Shown here in pieces: positions 1 to 13,326 of a stretch of 64,000 nucleotides of DNA; the stretch's first letter is position 1; every line of letters starts with the position of its first letter. The DNA is from Nageia nagi (lineage: Eukaryota; Pinophyta), in the NCBI GenBank assembly GCA_050084985.1, contig JBITNC010000001.1:195920001-195984000 (forward strand), in the 5' to 3' direction. Under the pieces are notes generated by a model. The model was not told where the DNA came from, did no database searches, and saw only the letters and a program-made list of their open reading frames with translations. The translations under genes were made by a program, and so were the position numbers.

Positions 1-136
1 TTATATAATAAAACATATGGAAATTCATGCCTATTTTATTAGAGAGAAGGTTCTTGATAGTTTCATAAACCTAGAGTATTGTCCATCTGTCTTAAACTCT
101 ACTGAGTTGTTCACCAATCTCCTCTTGGAAGCTTAG
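1..136 (+). pseudogene. pol: Ty1/copia pol 3' end (RNase H tail), element cut by window edge
   Basis: Translation on the + strand gives a tail with KHMEIHAYFIREKV followed by LEYCPS and ELFTNLL. This is the conserved end of copia RNase H (the usual pattern is KHIEIHYHFIREKV...ADIFTKPL). The same tail occurs on the opposite strand at about 4600-4760, so this is a second copy of the same family. Only the last 45 codons or so lie in the window. The frame ends at TAG near 136. An untranslated stretch of about 700 bp separates it from its 3' LTR at 852. Confidence 0.8.
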
Positions 137-851
137 TGAAGTTTGAATTCTTATATTGAATTCATGTTTATGATGACAAATTCACCCCTAGGAGTATTTT
201 ATGCTATATAGTGTTGATTTTGTTATACACCTTTGTGGTAAGTTTGCTCTACATGAAGAACTTGTTGTATAAAATTTTAAAAGTAAAAAAATTGGCTAAT
301 CTAGCACTATTAAATTATCCATGTGTGAGGAAATATTATGTGTTTCTTGGCATTGTTCAATTATCCATATGATAGGAACTCATATGTGCATAATCTATTT
401 TGTAATGATAATCAACACATGTTTTATATATAGTAGGTGACTATGAGTTTTTGGCATGGCATCTTTGTGATGACTTATAGTACACCATTGATCAGTTCAT
501 GATGGCATTTATGTGATTCATCTATCCTTGTTGATATGAATATATTTCATCTAATTTATCTTGTTATTTGATATACTTATAAACTACAAGTTCATTTGAG
601 ATTGTAGGTTACTTACTTTGGGTATGTAGGCTCTTGGATACTCTTCATGACTTCTAGTTGGATGACTACTTCATGTACAATGAAACTAGTTATGGTTAAT
701 GATTATATTTGGCAAAGTAGTGAGTCTCAAATTAGATCTTTTTTACTCCATAAATATGTAGAAAATTTTCATCTCTATTGAATCTATTTGGAGGAGAACT
801 CTCTTACTTTCTCTCTTATTTGCTCTATCCCAATATTGCATTAAGGGGGAG
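137..851 (+). other. 3' untranslated region and polypurine tract of the left-edge copia element
   Basis: This non-coding stretch lies between the copia pol tail and the LTR. It is homologous, in inverted orientation, to 3845-4540 in the second copy. It ends in the polypurine tract AAGGGGGAG at 843-851, which primes plus-strand DNA and directly abuts the LTR. No other gene is visible. Confidence 0.75.
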
Positions 852-1351
852 TGTTAGAATGTATAATGCATTATTGTAAAGGTTATGTAATAATCTTCTA
901 TGTAAGTTCACTAATACTTAAGGGTATAATTTGATACCTTAAGTATTTAAGTGAATATAATAATGTAACTTGTCCTACACTCCATGTCATGAGCATGCCC
1001 CTTGGGTAAAAGGATGTGCATGTCATGCTTTTGTACATTAGATAAAAAGGTCATCCAAAGAGGGATTTTGGTCTATAAATATAAGGCTCCCTCTTTGAGA
1101 TTACACATCAATTTGTGGAGTAAAGCTATGCTATAGGATAGTGTTTAGAATATGAGTTAGGAGGATTGTAAGAGATTTGTCTTTGTGATTGAAGTAAAAA
1201 TATAGTTAGTAGATGTACTCCTAGTTGGAGGAACCACTTACTTCTTGTGCTACATTATGAGATTACTTTGTGAGTTTGTTAGATGTGTATTGTGATATTT
1301 CATGTAATATTGGGAGTTTAGATTTATTCTTGTTAAAGTTCAATTATTTCA
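852..1351 (+). repeat. 3' LTR of the left-edge copia element
   Basis: Starts TGTTAGAATG straight after the polypurine tract and ends near ATTATTTCA, about 500 bp. It aligns along its length with the LTR at 3343-3844 (inverted). A TATA box (TATAAATATAA) lies at about 1074-1084, so transcription would start near 1110. The 5' LTR is outside the window, so no target-site duplication can be checked. Confidence 0.85.
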
Positions 1352-2388
1352 AGCATAAGGTATATTAACAAAAATACATTCATAGAGAGTATGTTGTATA
1401 TCTAGGAAGATTTACCAACATTAAACTATGAGTGATCTAAAGGAATGCAAATATATGGGTTACTAAATCAAGGGATCATGTCAATTTTTAAAGCCCCATC
1501 CATCCATTGCTAAATTCATTTACAATCAATTTCATAACAAGATTTTATGGTTGGGCCAACCTTATATTATTGATTAATATTCCTTGTAATAAATTTTGGA
1601 CTTGGAAGTAGAGGGAAAATATCCAATCCCCATAATGGATACCAAGCAACTACCACACATACTAATAATGGAGAAGCTAGAGATAGAGTTCAATAAGAAA
1701 GCATTGAATGTTGATTTGATCCAAAATTTAGCTTGAAGGGTAGCTATTAGGATCATGACCTAATGTTTTTTTTTTACAAAAAAATAATATCATCATCCAT
1801 AGAAGTAGTAACAACCCTAGTTTATGATACTGTAGAACTAGGAACCTATTATACACTAACTTTTGCTTTCACAAACTAGATCTATTTCAATGATGAATAA
1901 GTAAAGAATGGTAACTATTCTATTTTTCAATATGGATTATTTATTATTTATACTATCATTTATTTTATAAAACTCTTTCTTAACTTATATGGGAAAATAG
2001 CATAGATACCTCCCAACCCTTTATCCAGTAATACATGAACTTACTCACCCAATAACTACATATAACATCCTAAATGAATTCCATATCCACTCTAATTAAA
2101 GGATAGGAGTGTATCCCTAAACTAATAATCAAATATTTCTCCTCCTTATCTAGATTCTTAGCTACCATCGATAATTATATACATATTTTTATAAATAACA
2201 TCATTAATATAAATTAAAACATTATATTTTATGGGCTCCCAATTTTATGTATGCTATGTTTATGTATATGATTTCATTTGTTATATTAAATATATTTTAT
2301 CTTTCTCAAATCAATGATCATTGAATATTTTTAAGTGTACTTAATGTGTATTTTCATGTTAAGGTTATTGTATTATTCCATAATTACA
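1352..2388. other. Unassigned AT-rich spacer
   Basis: Lies between the left copia LTR and the first LTR of gypsy element E1. Small reading frames exist but none resembles a known protein. No paired repeat or RNA gene was recognised. It is probably older decayed repeat. Confidence 0.4.
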
Positions 2389-3072
2389 TGCTAAGGATGG
2401 GGTAATGCTCTAGCATTATTTATTATTTCATTATTTTCAATAAATCATTCTTAACTCCTGCTACTTTATCCTCTTGCACATGTAGTTATCCTCTTTGTAA
2501 ATATTATCTCAAATCTAAAGAGTTCTAGGTATTGTCAATAGAAAACCACTTAGTTTGGATGTAAATGTATAAATAGTGGACTGTTATAAGTCATAGATGT
2601 CGAGCATTTTAGCAAATTTGTTCAAGTTTGTAAGATGCATTTGTATATGATAATTCTTTTCCCTTTTGAACAAGTGGCTATCTATTGCACTTTGTGAATG
2701 TTATATATGTTATGCTATCTTAATTTTTGGTTGTGTATTGCGATTGTGAGACCCCAAGGGTAATATAGTTTTCTATTCATAATCTTGGTTATGGATTTAT
2801 ATCTATGCTATAGTGCTTGGGCTATATAGTTTTTATTTACTTTTAGTTTAATGTGCTTATATATTTCCTATTACTCTTAACCTTTTATTTCTTTCATGTT
2901 ACTTTCAACCTTCATAATTTATAGGAACTGGCCTACAACCTACAGATTAAATAAAAAATTAATATGAGCACATCCCCACAACTTTTTGCTCTCTCAAGTA
3001 CCTTACTATTATGAAAAATGTAGAATAGGACCAAACCAAACCCTTAAGGTTACATTATATTGATAAATAGTA
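2389..3072 (+). repeat. 5' LTR of gypsy element E1 (approximate ends)
   Basis: From TGCTCTAGCATTATTTATT (2406) to about 3072 the sequence aligns with 30813-30950 plus 32137-32668. Shared landmarks include ATGTAAATGTATAAATAGTGGACTG (TATA-like), GACCCCAAGGGTAA and AAACCCTTAAGGTTACATTATAT. The outer end is uncertain by about 20 bp because the similarity may begin at TGCTAAGGATGGGGTAA (2389) rather than at 2406. No clean target-site duplication was found. Confidence 0.7.
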
Positions 3073-3342
3073 TTAGTTCCATTTTCGGCATGCTTGATGG
3101 GATGTGAACTAAATTCTATATATAGTGGGCATAAAGAGGCTAGATAGTTGTGTCTATTAGGCTATCAATTATCATTATTTAAATATTATAAGGTTATTAA
3201 CACCTTATTGGTGACTTTTCTATCAACCAAGCAATATTTTTAACCTTGACATCTCTATAATGTAGATTTACTAGAAGTAGTGCTAGAAATTCCCTCAAAT
3301 AGCCTAGATTTTAAGAGCTATTAGTTTCTCATAGGAGGACTA
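3073..3342 (+). other. E1 leader with decayed primer-binding site
   Basis: Right after the LTR, TAGTTCCATTTTCGGCA (3074-3090) looks like a TGGCGCC-type primer-binding site after several C-to-T and G-to-A changes. The segment CATTTTCGGCATGCTTGATGGG, and ACCTTATTGGTGACT at about 3202, recur at 34440-34518 in E3, so E1 and E3 share leader ancestry. The leader is cut at 3342 by the minus-strand copia element and resumes at 20776. Confidence 0.55.
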
Positions 3343-3844
3343 TGAGAGAATTATACTATAACATGAACAAATCTAAACTCTCAACATCACATAAAAGTTC
3401 ACAATACATATATAACAAACTCACAAAGCAATCTCACAAAGATAACATAAGTTGTAAGTGGTTCCTCCAACTAGGAGTACATCCACTAACTAGATCTTTA
3501 CTCCAATCACAAATATAACTCTCTTACAATCTTCCTAATCTCAACTCATAAGCACTATCCTATACCATATATTTACTTCAAAATTTGATGTATGATCACA
3601 AATAAGTATCCTTATATTTATAGGCCAAAATACCTCTTTGGATTACCCTTTTATCCAATGTACAAAAGCATGACATGCACATCCTTTTACCCAAGGGGCA
3701 TGCTCATGATATGGAGTGTAGTACAAGTTACATTATCATATTAACATAAATACCTAAGGTATCAAATTATACCCTTAATTATTAGTAAAATTACATAGAA
3801 TATTATTACATAACCTTTACAATAATGCATTATACACTCCAACA
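3343..3844 (-). repeat. 3' LTR of minus-strand copia element
   Basis: On the minus strand it starts TGTTGGAGTGTATAATGC at 3844, directly after a polypurine tract AAGGGGGAG (3845-3853), and ends in TCTCA at 3343. Its 502 bp match the LTR at 852-1351 and the two halves of the 5' LTR. A TATA-like TATAAATATAAGG (minus strand) lies near 3614-3626. Confidence 0.9.
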
Positions 3845-4527
3845 CTCCCCCTTAATGCAATATTGGGATAGAGCGAACAAGAGAGATGAAAGAGAGAAAG
3901 TAAGAGAGTTCTCCTCCAAATGGATACAATAGAGATGAGAATTTTTTACATATTTGTGAAGTAAGAAAGATATAGTTTGATACTTTCTACTTTGCTAAAT
4001 ACAATCATTAACCATAATTGGTTTCAATGTATATGAAGTAGTCATCCAAATGGAAGTTATGAAGAGTCTCCAAGAGCTTGCATACCTAAGGTAAGTAACC
4101 TACAACCTCAAAGGAGACTGCAAGTCCTAAGTAGCTCAAATATTAAGATCAATTAGATGAAACATATTCATCTCAACAAGGATAAATGAATCACACAAAT
4201 GCCATCAAGAACTGATCAATGGTGCACTATAAGTCATCATGAAGATGCCATGCCAAAAACTCATATTCACTTGGTACATATAAAAAATGTGTTTATTATT
4301 AGTACAAAATAGAGCATGCACATATGAGTTCCTCACATATGGATAATTGAACAATGCTAAAAGACACATAAGATTTCCTCACACATGGATAATTGAATAG
4401 TGCTAGATTGGCCAATATTTTGCTTTAAAAAATTGTATAAGTTCCTCATGCAGAATGAACTTACCATGAAGGTGTACAACAAAATCAACACTATATAGGA
4501 CAAAATCCTCCTAGGGTGAATTTTTTA

Positions 4528-7500
4528 TCACAAACATGAATTAAAAAAAATAATTAAAACTTCACTCTCCCCTAAGGGTAACTTCACCAACTTGATAACA
4601 TCCCTAAGCTTACAGAATTGAGCCTTTGCAAGGAGCTTGGTGAACAAATCAATGGAGTTCAAGGTGGATGGACAATACTCCAAGTGTATGATGCCATCAA
4701 GAACCTTATTTTTGATAAAATAGGAATAGATTTCCACATGTTTTATTCTTAGATATAACATAGGATTCTTATATAAAAAAATAGCCAATTGATTATTTGA
4801 AGAAATCAAAGATGAGCCACCTTGCTTGTACCTAATTTCTTTCAAAATATGCCTTAGCCCAATGGCTTCTTAGGATGCAATATACATGGCATGATATTAA
4901 AATTCTATGGTGGAAATATAAATAATAGGCTACTTATTAGAATCTTAAGACATAGCATCAGAACCAATGCTATACACATATGCAAAGGTTGATTTTTTAT
5001 CATCTCTATCTCTCCCATAGTTAAAGTATAAGAATTCAAAGAGAACAAATGAGGGCAACTTAGAATACTTGAAAGCAAGATTATTTGTCCCTGTAACATA
5101 CCTTAATATTTACTTAATAGAAGTGAGGTACTCAACATAATATTTTTGCATAATCTTGCCATCAGATTCACTACAAAGGCAATATATAGCTTGGATATAG
5201 TCAAATACAAAAGACTACCAATTAATTACCTGCAAGCTGTAGCATCATCCAACTAAGAGTTAGAGATTAAATAAATAATAATTATAGGAGATATTGGGAT
5301 CATATCATATCTACACTCCTCCATTCTAAACTTCTATAAGATGTCTAATATATACTTAGATTGATTGAGGTAACTACAATGCTTGTATTGATACACTTGC
5401 ATTCCAAGATAATAGTGTAAGAGACCAAGATCAATCATTTCAAATGTTGGCTTAAGTTTAGCTATGCACTCTTGAATGATTTTATAATTATTCTTAATAA
5501 TCAAAAGATCATCCATATAAAGAAGAATCAAGACCATGTCTTTTCCTTAATTGAGCATATATAGATTAGAGTTAGAAAAACACTTGGAAAAACTAATGTC
5601 TGCAAAGCATCTTGAAATCTTCTTGTACCAAGATCTAGTTGCTTGCTTAAGTCCATACAATGACTTATTTATTTTGCACACAAAGGACTCTTTTCCTTTC
5701 ATAATAAACCCTTCTGGTTGATTCATGAAGATTTCCACATCTAAGTCACCATTAAGAAATGCACTCTTGACATCAAGTTAAAACACTTTCCATCCTTGAG
5801 CTGTAAAAAGAGTAAGGATAATCTTCATAGTAGGCATATTTTCCATAGGAGAAAAGGTTTCCTCATAATCTATATTGTATTTCTACACAAAAATTTTAGC
5901 TACTAACCTTGTCTTGTATTTCTCAATATCTCCAACTGAATTGAACTTGACCTTGTAGAACCACTTATTACTAATCACATTCTTTTCATTGGGATAAGGA
6001 ACCAAATCCTAAGTTTTATTTTTCATAAGCACCTCATACTCCAGTTTTATGGCTTCCATACAACACTCATGCTTAGAAGCTCCTTTAAAGGTTGAAGGCT
6101 CATCCTTGTTGTCAATCTTGGTAAATAAAAATTTGTTCAAGGTCATGCTCCTTGTTACCCTTTAAGTTGGAGAGTTTTGTTCCTAAAGTGACTTGTATAG
6201 ATTAATATCTAACAAGCTAGGTGTAACTAAAGAGTCCTCTATATCAACATCTTCATTAGAAGTAGATTCATCAAGAAGTTCATTGAAATTTACATACTTT
6301 GAAACAAACATTACTTTATAGGATGGAGAGTAGTGCCTATAGCCTCTATGATGACTATCATAACCCATAAAGATGCACTTTTTATCTCTTTTATCAAATT
6401 TTTTCTTTTCTTAGAAATAATGTAAGAGAATGCTTCACAACCAAACACCATAAGGTGATAAATGTTAGGTTTTTTTCTTAACCATGCCTCAAAAGGAGTT
6501 TTACATTGAATAGCTTTTGTAGAATACTTATTCAAGATGTAAATAGCAGTGCTCATAGCTTCTCCCCACAAGAAACTAGGAAGATTACCCAACATGCATC
6601 TAGCCATTTCCATAATTATCTTATTTTTTCTTTAGGCAATATCATTTTGTTGAGGAGTGTAAGGAATTGTAAACTACCTCTTGATTCCATACTTAATACA
6701 ATATACATTGAACTCATTGCTATTATATTCTCTCCCATTATCTAATCTCAACATCTTGATTTTAAGGTTAATTTGATTCTCAATAAAGGCCTTAAAAACT
6801 TTAAAACTCTCAAAGGTTTGATCCTTGTGCTCAAGTAAATACCCAAAGGTCATCCTAAAGTTTTAAATGAAGGTTAAGATGTAAGATGCTCCTCCAAGTG
6901 TCTTAATCTGAAATGGACCCATCAAATTTGAATGCATAAGTTGAAGAGGTTGACATGCTCTTATTGCCTTATTTTTTCAAATTTTTGTCTATGCATCTTG
7001 CCAAGAATGCACTTATCAAATAGATCAATTGAAAGAGAAATTAAAATAAAACCTTATATAAGTTCTTGGTCTTTCATGACTTGAATACTCTTGTTGTTAA
7101 GGTGTCCTAAATGTTGGTTTCAAAGATTGCTTTTAGAACACACACTTGTAACAAGATACATCTTTGATAAAATTTGATCCATAATGTAGAGATTATCTTT
7201 CACTAATCCTTTAACCAAAGTGGAAAGTTATTTCTTAATGCACCATGATTTTGAATTGAACTCAAAAGAGTACCTTTTTCTAGAAAATTGAATCATAAAA
7301 AGAAGGTTCATCCTAAGCTTAAAAACATTGAGCACATTGTCAAGAACCTTTCTGTGAATCATAACACTCCCAATTCCTTAGACTTCAAGGGTAGAGTTAT
7401 CATCTATCACAATTGCATCTTTGCTATACTTGTGAAAATTCTCAAACTTTTTCTTTTCAAAGCATAGGTGATTACTGCAACTAGAATCAACAATCTAATC

Positions 7501-7540
7501 AAATGAAAAAGAGTAATACATGGAGTAGAGCATTGCAATA
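4528..7540 (-). pseudogene. pol: Ty1/copia pol: protease, integrase, RT, RNase H (decayed)
   Basis: Reading the minus strand downward in coordinate. Protease: DSxxSNHL, about 7440-7500. GAG-pre-integrase: HLGHLNNKSIQ with a C-x-x-GKMHR segment, about 7000-7110. Integrase core fragments, about 6300-6960. RT: about 6060-5334, with [18 protein letters not shown] and the catalytic YMDD followed by DLGLLHYYLGMQV. RNase H: about 5100-4528, ending KHVEIYSYFIKNKV and LEYCPS. Many stops and some frame changes break it, and the integrase and protease are worst hit. The YMDD box survives. All copia landmarks appear in copia order (integrase before RT), which separates it from the gypsy elements around it. 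Confidence 0.85.
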
Positions 7541-7869
7541 AAACTAGCATGAATATTCTTCTTTTGTTTGTAGTTCTTTACATTTGTATTGCTTTTGTTA
7601 TTTTCTTATTTATTTTTATAGTAATAAACTTCTTTGTGACCTTGGATGCTAAAATAATTAAAATTACCATAAAATTATTTTTTAGGATAAGGATTGTTTA
7701 CTTTACCTTTTACATCTCTTTGCTTGAAGTGGTTGTTGTTGTCACTATTCCTACTACTATGGTTATTGTTTCTATTATTTCTACTGCTATTATATCCATT
7801 ACCTCCTTTTTTAAACCTTTTGGAGGAAGAAGGATAAGATTTATTTTTATGGTTTAGCTTCTTGAAAAG

Positions 7870-8500
7870 AGTTTTGATTACTTAAAGAGAAACTTTATTA
7901 TCATTAGGAGAAGAAATCAACACCTTATTGTTAAAGGTTTCCTCATGCTTCAATGGGTGCCTAGAAAGATTTTCAAGGGAGAAGACTTCTTCATCATCAA
8001 GTATTGTTTCTATAATTGTCATAAAGTTTCTAAATTTTAAAGAAAATATTTGAAAAATAATGAATACCATGAACTCATAATTGATCCAATTACACCCATA
8101 AGTAACAAGTTGGGTCCTTAGGTTAATGATTTTGTTCAAGTAGATAGCCACATTTTTATCTTCCTCTTGATGAGATTGAAGCAACTTTTGGAGAATGGTA
8201 AACCTTTTTGAAAAGTTTGAAACAAGTTAGATTTGCTTAAGCTTATCCTAAGCTTCCTTTATCAAGGTTGAAGAGAAAATCATTAAGAGCACATCATATA
8301 AAACTATACAGTAAATTATGAAGGTTGCTAACTCATTCTTTGTGTTGTAAGCCTCTAGTATCTTCTCATCTATAGGAGGTACAAGGTTTTCATTCATTGT
8401 TTGCCAAATCTTTCTTAATTGAAATTAAAATCTCACCCATGGTTTTCAAATCCCAAAATTGGAACCATCAAGAATGTGTTTGGGTAAAAAGGATTCTCCT
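7870..8500 (-). pseudogene. gag: Ty1/copia gag (decayed)
   Basis: Minus-strand translation gives LDGSNF near the start, then IDEKILEAYNTKNELATF, LLQSHQEEDKNVAIYLNKI, and NLRTQLVTYG, then a DDEEVFSLENLSRHPL stretch. This is the usual copia gag (UBN2-type) layout. The nucleocapsid region (about 7560-7860) is rich in Asn, Arg and Lys, and its zinc knuckle has lost its cysteines (GNFNYFSIQGHKEVYYY where C-x2-C-x4-H-x4-C is expected). The intended start is unclear because of stops near 8400-8460. Confidence 0.75.
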
Positions 8501-8519
8501 ATTTGCTACACAAAAATGT

Positions 8520-11026
8520 GAAAAAATAATAAGCATATGGTTTAATAAACAAGATTCAATGTTAAGTTTTAATTAAGTAATACATGTTACTTTTAACACT
8601 AGAGACATGCTTGATTTTATTCACAAGTGCAAATATTTTATAAATCAAATAATCCATATACCCAAATACATTTTTCATCTCAAGAATCATAGATGTAAAG
8701 TGACATTATTAAGGCTTATTTTCTTATCCAAAATTAGGCCTTCACCTAGATCCCTGCACAAGAGGGAACCAAGTACTACCAATCCTCAACCAATTCACCT
8801 TGGTTAGTTTTATACTCTCACAAGAAGAAGTACCTACTATTTTGTAAGGTTATAATGTTTATTGGATCAAAAAAATTATTAATCTTGATTAGGTTTCAAG
8901 TTATCCTCTTAGGTTATCAAGATAATACTTGAATGGATGTGTGGACATGTGGTATCACTACACACATTCCTATCCACCTATTAGAGTTATGTACATACCA
9001 ACAAAGGACTTAGGGAAATTAAGAAGTAAAATTTTTTTACCATTGGAATTGTTAAACTTAAAGGCTCCAATCCATCTATTCTCACCTCATGGCTCCCCAA
9101 ATAAGTCATGTTGCAGAATGTATGTTCAAATGTGTTCATTTTAAGGGGTTGCTCATATCAATGTTTACATTTTTATTTGCATAAGCAAATAAATAAAAGT
9201 GAAAAACATAAAGTAAAATATCATAAGTAAAACATCATCTATTCAAAATTTGAGACCTAGTGTCCAATGGATTTTGTTTACTAACCCTAAAGGAAATCTT
9301 TACATAGGTCCATAACTTGCAAAAATTAACTTTGCAAGAAGAAATAGTAAATACTAAAGCATAAGCATTTATTAATTCCATAATTTGCATAAGTTAATTC
9401 TAAATAAGGTAAACATGCCATAATTTGTACAAGTCTATTAACTTTACATAAGAATAAATACTTGGCATGCATTATTTTCATAGCTTAAGAGAATTTAAGT
9501 ATGTATTATTTAACTTAAAAAGAAAGCATGCATCATTTTATAACTTAAAATTTAAGAGGCATGCATTAACTTAAAATTAAGTCTATCTATCACTTATAAA
9601 AAGATAAGTATTTACTTAATTTGCATAAGTTAACTATAATAAAAAAAGGCATAAGCTTGTATTCATAACATTGCATCAAAGTTCTAAGAATTTTAAGTAT
9701 TGCATAAGGAATTTATCAACACTTAAAATAGACATGTCGTATAAGGATCTAAAATTTTAAGTAAAGACTTTAAAAATTCCCTCTCTCTTACTTAAAAATT
9801 GATTTTAAATCATGATTTTTTTTAATAACCTTAGAACTTTGACTAAAAAATAGCTTATACTTAAAAAAACTTTTACCAAAGAGAATACCCATTAAGATTT
9901 TAAAAAAGGTATTGAAAGATAAATTGCTAAAAAATCTCTAAATTACTTTACAATGCACTTAAGTACAAGTCATAATTTTGCCTTAAGGCTTAAGGTAATT
10001 TAAAATGGGAAGAGACAAGATCATTAAATTTACTTTGAGTATACGCTATGCAAGTAATTAAAGCTTCTAAGTGCATTCAATAAAGATAAGACTTGCAAGC
10101 ATTTCAAAAAATTAAATGCTCAATAACCATAGGTTAAAAAATTAATATATATATTTAAAAAAAAAATAGAAGAGAAGGAGATCAATGAGGAGAGGTAGCA
10201 AGTTGTCTAGGAGAGGGGTTTAGATGACTATGCTAGTAGGCCAAGATTTGGGAGGATGAACATTAGACTTATAGGCTACTCATGGTGCTAGGGAGATGGG
10301 TGAACATGCCACCATAGGGGTGCAATTTCCATCAAATTTAGTCAATAATGAAGGAGCTAAGGTGAGTAGTAGATAGATAGTAAACAAAATTAGAATGAAG
10401 AACACACAAAAAAGAATTGAGCATCATACTCTTTCTTCACCACTCACAATGAAAAAAATGTGGGCAAACAAATTGGGTCTCTAAAAAAAATTCCCTTTTT
10501 ACAAAAAAATAAAATAAGCATTGCTCTCTAAATTTTATAAAATTTATATAGGAAATAAAAGGTTTGAATAAAAATAATTAATAAATTTTTTGTACATGCC
10601 TCCCTTCTTTTTATTGAAAGAAATTCATATATCTTTGGTAGAGGAAATGCAATGTTTTTATATTAACATTGCTACAAAACATATTATATATTTTTGTAAA
10701 AAATAAAGACAACCCCTTCTTTTTTTAATAAGCCAAAAAAAAACTTATAAGTTGAAAAAGAAAAATGTTATTTTCAAAAAATTGCAACTTATGATAAGGG
10801 GTTAGTAGAAAATAAATTGCATTGTATTGCAATTCTAACCATATTTTGCAAAAAAAAAAAAAAAACTAACACATCTTATAAAATATGTTAGTGTATTAAT
10901 AAAATAATACAAAAAAAGGAAAGAAAGGAGGTTATACATTCTCTTGAATTTACCACACAATGAAAAGTGAAATGAGGAATGAAGGAGAGCTTCCACACCA
11001 AAGATGTGAAGAGGAACCTCCAAATT
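8520..11026 (-). other. Long leader of the minus-strand copia element
   Basis: About 2.5 kb between the primer site and gag with no convincing coding sequence. It is very AT-rich. In 9340-9640 short degenerate phrases such as CATAATTTGCATAAGTTAA and ACTTAAAATTAAG recur, so part of it may be a decayed tandem repeat. The reading frame at 10835-11023 is low-complexity and not believed. Confidence 0.5.
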
Positions 11027-11038
11027 GCTTTGATACCA
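11027..11038 (-). other. Primer-binding site, initiator-Met tRNA type
   Basis: The minus strand reads TGGTATCAAAGC two bases inside the 5' LTR end. TGGTATCAGAGC, complementary to the 3' end of initiator methionine tRNA, is the standard primer site of plant copia elements. The single difference is G to A. Confidence 0.85.
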
Positions 11039-11040
11039 AA

Positions 11041-11414
11041 TGAGAGAATTTAACTATAACATGAATAACTCTAAACTTCCAAGATCATATGAAAGCTCAC
11101 AATACACATCTAACAAACTCATAAAGCAATCTCACCAAGATAACACAATATGTAAGTGGTTCCTCCAACTAAGAATACATCCACTATCTAGATCTTTACT
11201 TCAATCACAAATACAACTCTCTTACAATCCTCCTAATCTCAACTCCTAAACACTATCTTCCAACACAACTTTATTCCACAATTGGTGTGTGATCAAAAAA
11301 AGGGAGCCTTCTATTTATAGGCCAAAATCCCTCTTTGTATCACCCTTTTATCTAATATACAAAAGCATGACATGCACATCCTTTTACCCAAGGGGCATAT
11401 TTATGACATGGAGT
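11041..11414 (-). repeat. 5' LTR of copia element, low-coordinate part
   Basis: Aligns with 3343-3720. It breaks off at GGAGT (11410-11414), which is the target duplication of the inserted E2 element. The LTR resumes at 20651. Confidence 0.9.
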
Positions 11415-12267
11415 TGTTAACATATAAAAATGAATTTATGTTTTTAAATCAATAAATTAATGAAAACATGCTTGGTCTAAATATATGTCTTGAATGTATT
11501 AAAGTGATAATATCAATGTTTGTCTTAAATGTAAATCTTATAATGATTATCTTGAATATTGCATGTATTATCTTGAATATTGTATAAATTACCTTGTTTA
11601 TTGGTGTGTTTATCTTGAATGTTGTGAATTAGCCTTGTTTATGTAGATGTATGCCAACCCATGGGTTGTATTATCTATTATCTATATAAATAAGGGATCT
11701 AATAGTAAGTCCACATAAAAAGGATACACACGATCCCATGTATGGTCTTGTAGTGGCAACCCCTTAAGGTATCTCTTGGTATCGCCTACAAGGTTGTGGT
11801 TTATGTACTTCCTTTTGTGAGCTATCTTGATAGCTACGATCCATTCTGATATCACACTACTATCTGAGACATCTGTATTGAAGTTTTGGACTTGATCGAG
11901 AGGTCAAAAACCATCAAACGAAGGCCATTGGTGCTCCTTTATGTACCAAAGAACACTGTTGGTGCTCTATTATCTCTGAAACGGACCACCTATGGTCCTC
12001 TTTTTGCATCTACATAGGTCACTACATTTTTGGAAGGGCAATTCATCATCAATAAATCACCAATATCTTCATCTTTCATTGTCAAATACACTCCATGAGG
12101 TAAGTATACAAATTACAATCTTGTTTGGTACAATTACATTTCTGAATCAGTTATCTTGTTCATTGCTATTGAGAATAAATTACTATCCGTAGCTCAAATA
12201 CAGATATATTGAATTTGTAGATATTTACCTATTTAATTATTTGCATGCTTAATTTTATTTATAAACA
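11415..12267 (+). repeat. 5' LTR of E2
   Basis: 853 bp. TATA box TATATAAATA at 11683-11692. It contains TTGGTGCTC twice (about 11928 and 11959) and the palindrome GGACCACCTATGGTCC at 11983-11998, which recurs through the element. It differs from the 3' LTR by scattered substitutions and one short indel (an extra ATTATCTTGAATATTGCATG-type unit near 11550). Confidence 0.92.
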
Positions 12268-12290
12268 TTTGGTGAACCCGATGTGAAGTG
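12268..12290 (+). other. Candidate primer-binding site of E2
   Basis: TGGTGAACCCGATGTGAAG starts two bases after the LTR end. Position and the TGG start fit a tRNA primer site. I do not assign the tRNA. Confidence 0.6.
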
Positions 12291-12343
12291 CACATCATTG
12301 TACTAAAACCCTAAGGGTTTTAGTTAGGACTAATATCTATCTT

Positions 12344-13326
12344 GTGAGTGTTTTAGTTATGGATCAACTTAAATTATTCTTGCGTAGTCTTTCAAAAAGA
12401 GATTTGGATGAATTATTGGGGGAAATCAGACATGATGATCTAGAGGGATCTAGAAGAATGCAAAATAGTGCTGAGGGTGACAATAGTAATTTTCAAGCTA
12501 CTATAGAGGGTATGCAAAGGCAAATAGACAGATTGGCAAGGGGATCAGCTTTGCCTAATGATTCTTTTAAATTTGGTAGTCCCTTATGCGATGAGATTCA
12601 TAGGCACATGCCACCATCTAACTATAAAGAGCCAAAATTCTACAAGTTCAATGGTGAAGGAGATCCGAGAAGACATATACAAGGGTTCAAGGATGAGTAC
12701 GAACTCAAAATTAGTACAGATCAAAGATTGCAAGCTAAATTCTTTCCCCATAGCTTGGAGGGAGAGGCTCAGGAATGGTTTTATGCCCTACCTAAAGGGT
12801 CCATCACATCATTTGGAGAATTTTGTAGTTTATTCTTGGAGCAATATAAGCATAACATCAAGCAGGAGGTTATGTTATCAGATTTATATGCTATAAAGCA
12901 AGGTAGTGATGAGCAACTAGATAAATTTGTTGTAAGGTTTAACAAGACATGGTAGCAAGTGAAGACCAGATTAATGGAAAAAGAGGTAAATAATATTTTT
13001 AAAGAAGTTGTTATATTACCCTTGTAATCACATATTATCAATTATACACATCTTGCATTTTTGGATATGACGTATAAATTGTTAGAGAAAGAGAAAGTCC
13101 TTGTGAAGCTAGGGCTTGTGAAGTATGGCAATAGTGATAAGACTAAAGTAAAGGTTAAGAGATCACAATCACCAAAGAAAGAGAAAACTATCCATGTGGC
13201 TGAGAAGACAAGTGAGATGAAAGAGAGGAAATTTGTGAGATTTCCCATACCACCGAGATATATCCTAAAAGATCTTGTGGTGAAAGGGTTGTTACAACCC
13301 TTACCTAAGTAGGAAGAAGATCCTAT
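12344..13326 (+). pseudogene. gag: Gypsy (Tat-like) gag, 5' part
   Basis: One frame from ATG 12344 (a second ATG at 12359 is equally possible), with stops at 12953, about 13025 and 13310, each explained by CAG or CAA becoming TAG or TAA. It has an N-terminal helical region, then the retrotransposon gag domain: EPKFYKFNGEGDPRRHIQGF, LEGEAQEWFYALP, ITSFGEFCSLFLEQY and a LYAIKQGSDEQLDKFV-type segment. A basic Lys-rich linker follows (about 13130-13210). The frame is interrupted at the CCTAT at 13322-13326 by a solo LTR and continues at 15361. Confidence 0.85.

Noticed and set aside
7549-7857. Hydrophobic 102-residue frame resembling a membrane protein
   Set aside because: It is the antisense of the Asn- and Lys-rich copia nucleocapsid region, where AAT/AAC-type codons read as Ile, Val and Leu.
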